From: Candidatus Sigynarchaeota archaeon
GTDB lineage: Archaea > Asgardarchaeota > Lokiarchaeia > Sigynarchaeales > Sigynarchaeaceae
DNA: 9,193 nucleotides
Direction of reading: 5' to 3'
NCBI GenBank assembly: GCA_030587525.1
Contig: JAUQYW010000594.1
Location: 1 to 9,193, forward strand
Positions 6,489 through 9,193 of this stretch are shown here, piece by piece. The position numbers were made by a program, and so were the translations under genes. Every line of letters starts with the position of its first letter. Within the stretch, counting starts at the first letter, position 1. The notes under the pieces are model-generated. The model had not been told where the DNA came from. It ran no database searches and worked only from the letters and a program-made list of their open reading frames with translations.

Positions 6489-7553
6489 ATGGCCGAACTA
6501 TTAACGCTGTTATATTACTTGATTGATTTCATGTTTCTCTGTATTTTCGGTCTAGTCCTCGCGTTGAAGGCGATTAAAAAGAAATTCAACAACGTCTTCT
6601 ATTTTGGCCTTGCGATCTTGTTGAATGCCACCTTTTTCGGCTTGAAGTTTTTTCTCAACCTGTTTGACGTGCAATCGTACAAGTATGGACTGCCAGAAAT
6701 TCCGTTTGTGTTGAGTCTTCTCCCGGGCATTGTCTTCGTCAAAAAGACGTTCTATGCTGGCAAGAACCGCCCTATCATCGTCATCATCTCCATCATCTAC
6801 TCCTTCCTGGCCATCACATCAATAACCCTTGGCGCCTTGGAAGATTCACCTTCACCTGACCCTTTTTTTAGAATATGGCGATATATCATAGATGATATCA
6901 TCGTTTACCCGCTGGTATTCACGTGGAACATCGTGAATGGTATCCGCGAGTATAAAAAAACATCGAAGAAACTCCACGGTTTCGGCACGCCTCGCTTTAT
7001 CTTTTTCTCGATCGGACATGCGTTTGGAATAGCGTCCGGGATCATGGATTTCATAAGCGGGATATTGAACCCGGAGTTTTACGAGTTCTACGTGATATTT
7101 TCCGTCGTTTGCGCCGCGTCCTATGGCATTTTCATGTACATCACCTGGTTCCCGCCTGCTGCATTAAACCGGCAGTTACAATCGCGGGTTACGGTCCTGG
7201 GAGGGAATATTGGAAAGACAGGACCCACGGATGCCAAGACCGGTACCGTGTCCGGGCAATCGGCTGCCACAATCACGAACATGCGCGTGTTGGAATATTT
7301 TGGGGATGTTCTCTCCAAGATCATCGGAAAAAGCCATGCCGCGTGCAGTGGCCTCATATTACTGGCTGTGGAAAGCCAGCTAGGTGAAGATACAGTTAAC
7401 CGGCTGACCATAAAGGACCTGGAAACCGTGATTGGCGGGGAGCTCAAGAACAGGCTGGAGAAACTCGGAATTCCTAACGCTACGGATGCCATCGCGGCGT
7501 TAAAACAAGAATTAACAACGAACTTGTCGCTGTTAACGATGATGATGTTTTAA
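6489..7553 (+). CDS. seven-transmembrane protein with cytoplasmic C-terminal domain (354 aa)
   Basis: Function is unknown; the layout is receptor-like. Helices lie at about residues 5-26, 36-58, 68-84, 95-116, 130-150, 170-191 and 199-219. Basic loops (KAIKKK, KKTFYAGKNR, REYKKTSKKLHG) alternate with acidic or neutral ones (LEDSPSPDP, NPEFYEF). The positive-inside rule thus gives N-terminus outside, seven helices and the last 130 residues in the cytoplasm, the same topology as rhodopsins and G-protein-coupled receptors. No retinal-binding lysine motif is evident in helix 7 (YVIFSVVCAASYGIFMYITW). After a Gly/Thr-rich linker (235-262), the tail forms a compact alpha-helical domain (MRVLEYFGDVLSKII, GLILLAVESQLGE, LTIKDLETVIGGELKNRL, a final helix). 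I associate such proteins with Asgard archaea, from memory only. Its TAA stop is followed directly by the ATG of the DNA methyltransferase, so co-transcription is likely. A sensor role is inference. Confidence 0.82.
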   Translation: MAELLTLLYYLIDFMFLCIFGLVLALKAIKKKFNNVFYFGLAILLNATFFGLKFFLNLFDVQSYKYGLPEIPFVLSLLPGIVFVKKTFYAGKNRPIIVIISIIYSFLAITSITLGALEDSPSPDPFFRIWRYIIDDIIVYPLVFTWNIVNGIREYKKTSKKLHGFGTPRFIFFSIGHAFGIASGIMDFISGILNPEFYEFYVIFSVVCAASYGIFMYITWFPPAALNRQLQSRVTVLGGNIGKTGPTDAKTGTVSGQSAATITNMRVLEYFGDVLSKIIGKSHAACSGLILLAVESQLGEDTVNRLTIKDLETVIGGELKNRLEKLGIPNATDAIAALKQELTTNLSLLTMMMF

Positions 7554-9193
7554 ATGCAACTTGCTCGAACCACGAATGACCTCGGAATAACATCGGCAAC
7601 TGGGAAAGAGTGCATGCGTGTCCTTCACGACTGCTTCGAGAAAGCGTGCATCTCGCATGGCGAGGCAGAACGCCAGTTTCGCCGGTGGCACGATGGGTTC
7701 ATCAAATTCCACGGGAATTTGCTGGAACGCGAGACCATCAAGGCAGACTTTGACGGCATCGCCAGCCGCTTGCTTGGTAGAAAGCAGAGCGTTGATCCTG
7801 CAAGATTTCTTTTCATTTTATATACATACCATGCGCTGGTCATAAAGATCATCGCTGCTAATGTTGTTCTTCGCGTTCAAGATGCAAAGCCCGAAATTAG
7901 GATTCGTAACCGGCTTTCACCAAATAGCGTGGACGAGTTCTTGCATTCCATTGAAAATAATGAATTTTACAAGGACTCTGCCGGGATCATCAACTTCCTG
8001 GGAGATTTTTGCTTTTCATGGTACTTGAATGTTCTTGACAATGAATCCAAAACCGCGATGCAACGCCTGGTTACTGATGTGAATCAGCTTGCCGCGAATT
8101 CAATGGAAAAACGTGAAACGACGGCTTGCGAGATCTTGCGAACACTCCATCAAGCGATCATCCCGCGTAAGATCAGGCACGACCTCGGCGAATATTACAC
8201 GCCGTCGTGGCTCGCCCGGCTCGTCATAGAAGAATCGGGGTACTCGGGAGATATGAGCCAGAACGTGCTGGATCCGGGCTGCGGGTCGGGTACCTTCCTC
8301 CTGGAACTCATCGCTTTGATGCGGTCTGCTGGGTCAACCAAGCATGATGCAAGATCACTGTTGGATGCGATATTAACAAGAATAAAAGGCTTTGACGTGA
8401 ACCCGATCGCGGTCCTCGCTGCAAAAACGAGTTTCTTGATCGGGATCCAGGAGTTGATCCCCGGATGCTCGGTTCCCTTCGAAATTCCAGTCTTCTTGGT
8501 CGATTCCATGATCGGCACGCCTGCAGCGTTGAAACAATTGAACGTACTCGAAGAGGTCGATCTCGTCGTGGGAAACCCGCCGTGGATCAAGTGGGAATTT
8601 CTCGCTGTAGATTACAAGGCCAGCCTCGCGACTACCGTGCTGAACGAATACACGCTGTTCAATTATTCGGGAATGCAAGCAGGCCTGGGATTTGCCCATG
8701 ACGATATATCGATTGCTTTTACTTACGTTTGCATCGACAGGTACTTGAAAAAAGGCGGTGTCCTTGCGTTCGTGCTCAAGCAGACCATGTATAAAGGCAT
8801 CGCGGGCAAGGAATTTCGGAAGTTCACGATCGAAAAAAACGGCGAGAGCACGCCGGTTCAGATCATAAAAGTACATGACTTGCGTGCCTTGAAACCTTTC
8901 AAGTCGATCGCTGACGCGGAAACCTCCATCGCGATTATCAAGAAAGGAACTGCCACGAGGTATCCCGTGCCATATTACTCGTGGCAAATGAACCATGGAG
9001 TTCACTTGCACGATTCGATGGCGCTTGATGCCGTGAAATCGCTCACGACGATGAAAAAGTACGACGCGTGGCCCGACCTCGCGATGAACGATATCACGGC
9101 GCCATGGATACTGGCCGATGAAGGCGTCTCTCCGCCAGTAATTCCCAAGGGTAAAAATTGCTATATAGCACGCCACGGCGTGGTCAACGACTT
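7554..9193 (+). CDS. N6-adenine DNA methyltransferase, restriction-modification or defence type (3' truncated)
   Basis: The frame is open from ATG at 7554 to the window edge: 546 codons with no stop. It is a class-gamma-like amino-methyltransferase that would transfer a methyl group from S-adenosylmethionine to adenine in DNA. In order: a helical N-terminal region (1-205) with ARFLFILYTYHALVIKIIAA and INFLGDFCFSWYL; the GEYYTPSWLARLVIEE element (212-227); the SAM-binding motif I, VLDPGCGSGTFLLEL (238-252); a second acidic motif, IKGFDVNPIAV (277-287); and the catalytic motif IV, DLVVGNPPW (336-344). Later YVCIDRYLKKGGVLAFVLKQ (391-410) closes the catalytic fold. The target-recognition part would lie beyond the edge. 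I see no clear PD-(D/E)xK nuclease motif in the N-terminal region, so a type IIG nuclease-methylase is not shown; BREX-, DISARM- or type I-like use or a solitary methylase remain open. It directly abuts the seven-helix gene upstream. Confidence 0.88.
   Translation, partial: MQLARTTNDLGITSATGKECMRVLHDCFEKACISHGEAERQFRRWHDGFIKFHGNLLERETIKADFDGIASRLLGRKQSVDPARFLFILYTYHALVIKIIAANVVLRVQDAKPEIRIRNRLSPNSVDEFLHSIENNEFYKDSAGIINFLGDFCFSWYLNVLDNESKTAMQRLVTDVNQLAANSMEKRETTACEILRTLHQAIIPRKIRHDLGEYYTPSWLARLVIEESGYSGDMSQNVLDPGCGSGTFLLELIALMRSAGSTKHDARSLLDAILTRIKGFDVNPIAVLAAKTSFLIGIQELIPGCSVPFEIPVFLVDSMIGTPAALKQLNVLEEVDLVVGNPPWIKWEFLAVDYKASLATTVLNEYTLFNYSGMQAGLGFAHDDISIAFTYVCIDRYLKKGGVLAFVLKQTMYKGIAGKEFRKFTIEKNGESTPVQIIKVHDLRALKPFKSIADAETSIAIIKKGTATRYPVPYYSWQMNHGVHLHDSMALDAVKSLTTMKKYDAWPDLAMNDITAPWILADEGVSPPVIPKGKNCYIARHGVVND

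Noticed and set aside
6320..6490. 57-residue N-terminal extension of the glycosidase-like protein
   Set aside because: It would overlap the start codon of the divergent gene and cover the only promoter region; the shorter form begins just before a good membrane anchor.
6891..6902. Second copy of GATGATATCATC, the core of the palindrome at 2185-2198
   Set aside because: It is inside the seven-helix coding sequence, encoding part of a hydrophobic Asp-Asp-Ile-Ile stretch, and flanking bases do not extend the dyad; treated as chance.
8373..9176. 267-residue open frame antisense to the DNA methyltransferase
   Set aside because: It lies wholly opposite the catalytic domain, whose motifs (acidic motif II, NPPW) are clear on the plus strand.
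1..9193. tRNA or rRNA genes, CRISPR arrays, insertion-sequence ends or attachment sites
   Set aside because: On reading the window I found no cloverleaf-like sequence, no regularly spaced direct repeats, no transposase and no terminal inverted repeats with target duplications. A covariance-model scan was not possible.

Overview
This is a 9.2 kb chromosomal window with about half G+C. It most likely comes from an archaeon, and a member of the Asgard group is plausible. The archaeal signs are an Lrp/AsnC-type regulator, a corrinoid-methyltransferase-like uroporphyrinogen decarboxylase homologue, A/T-rich TATA-like boxes about 25 bases ahead of start codons (suggesting leaderless mRNAs), a hairpin-free T-rich terminator, and an uncharacterised seven-helix membrane protein with a cytoplasmic tail of a kind I associate with Asgard genomes. 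The lineage is inference; no rRNA or tRNA is present to test it.

Layout, left to right. (1) The C-terminal end of an Lrp/AsnC-type regulator on the plus strand (2-211) converges with a flavodoxin-like gene on the minus strand (217-693). (2) The flavodoxin diverges from a 433-residue URO-D/MtaA-like protein (799-2100) across a short control region with two inverted repeats; together they suggest methyl-group transfer plus low-potential electron supply. (3) After a T-rich terminator comes a monocistronic eight-helix membrane protein (2198-2995), probably leaderless, with a 14-bp palindrome ending on its start codon. (4) A two-gene minus-strand operon follows: a membrane-anchored GH36/raffinose-synthase-like enzyme (6319 down to 3890) and then an unrecognised soluble protein (3851 down to 3018), which has its own GGTGAG ribosome-binding site and a probable internal duplication. 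(5) Divergently on the plus strand, a GPCR-like seven-helix protein with a 130-residue cytoplasmic tail (6489-7553) is followed with no intervening base by a large N6-adenine DNA methyltransferase (7554 to the window edge). The methyltransferase is open at its 3' end.

The least ordinary parts are the abutting seven-helix protein/DNA methyltransferase pair, the anchored glycosidase-like enzyme with its unknown partner, and the divergent flavodoxin/methyltransferase control region. Genes tile the window densely; no gap exceeds about 170 bases. I saw no tRNA, rRNA, CRISPR array, transposase or insertion-sequence ends.
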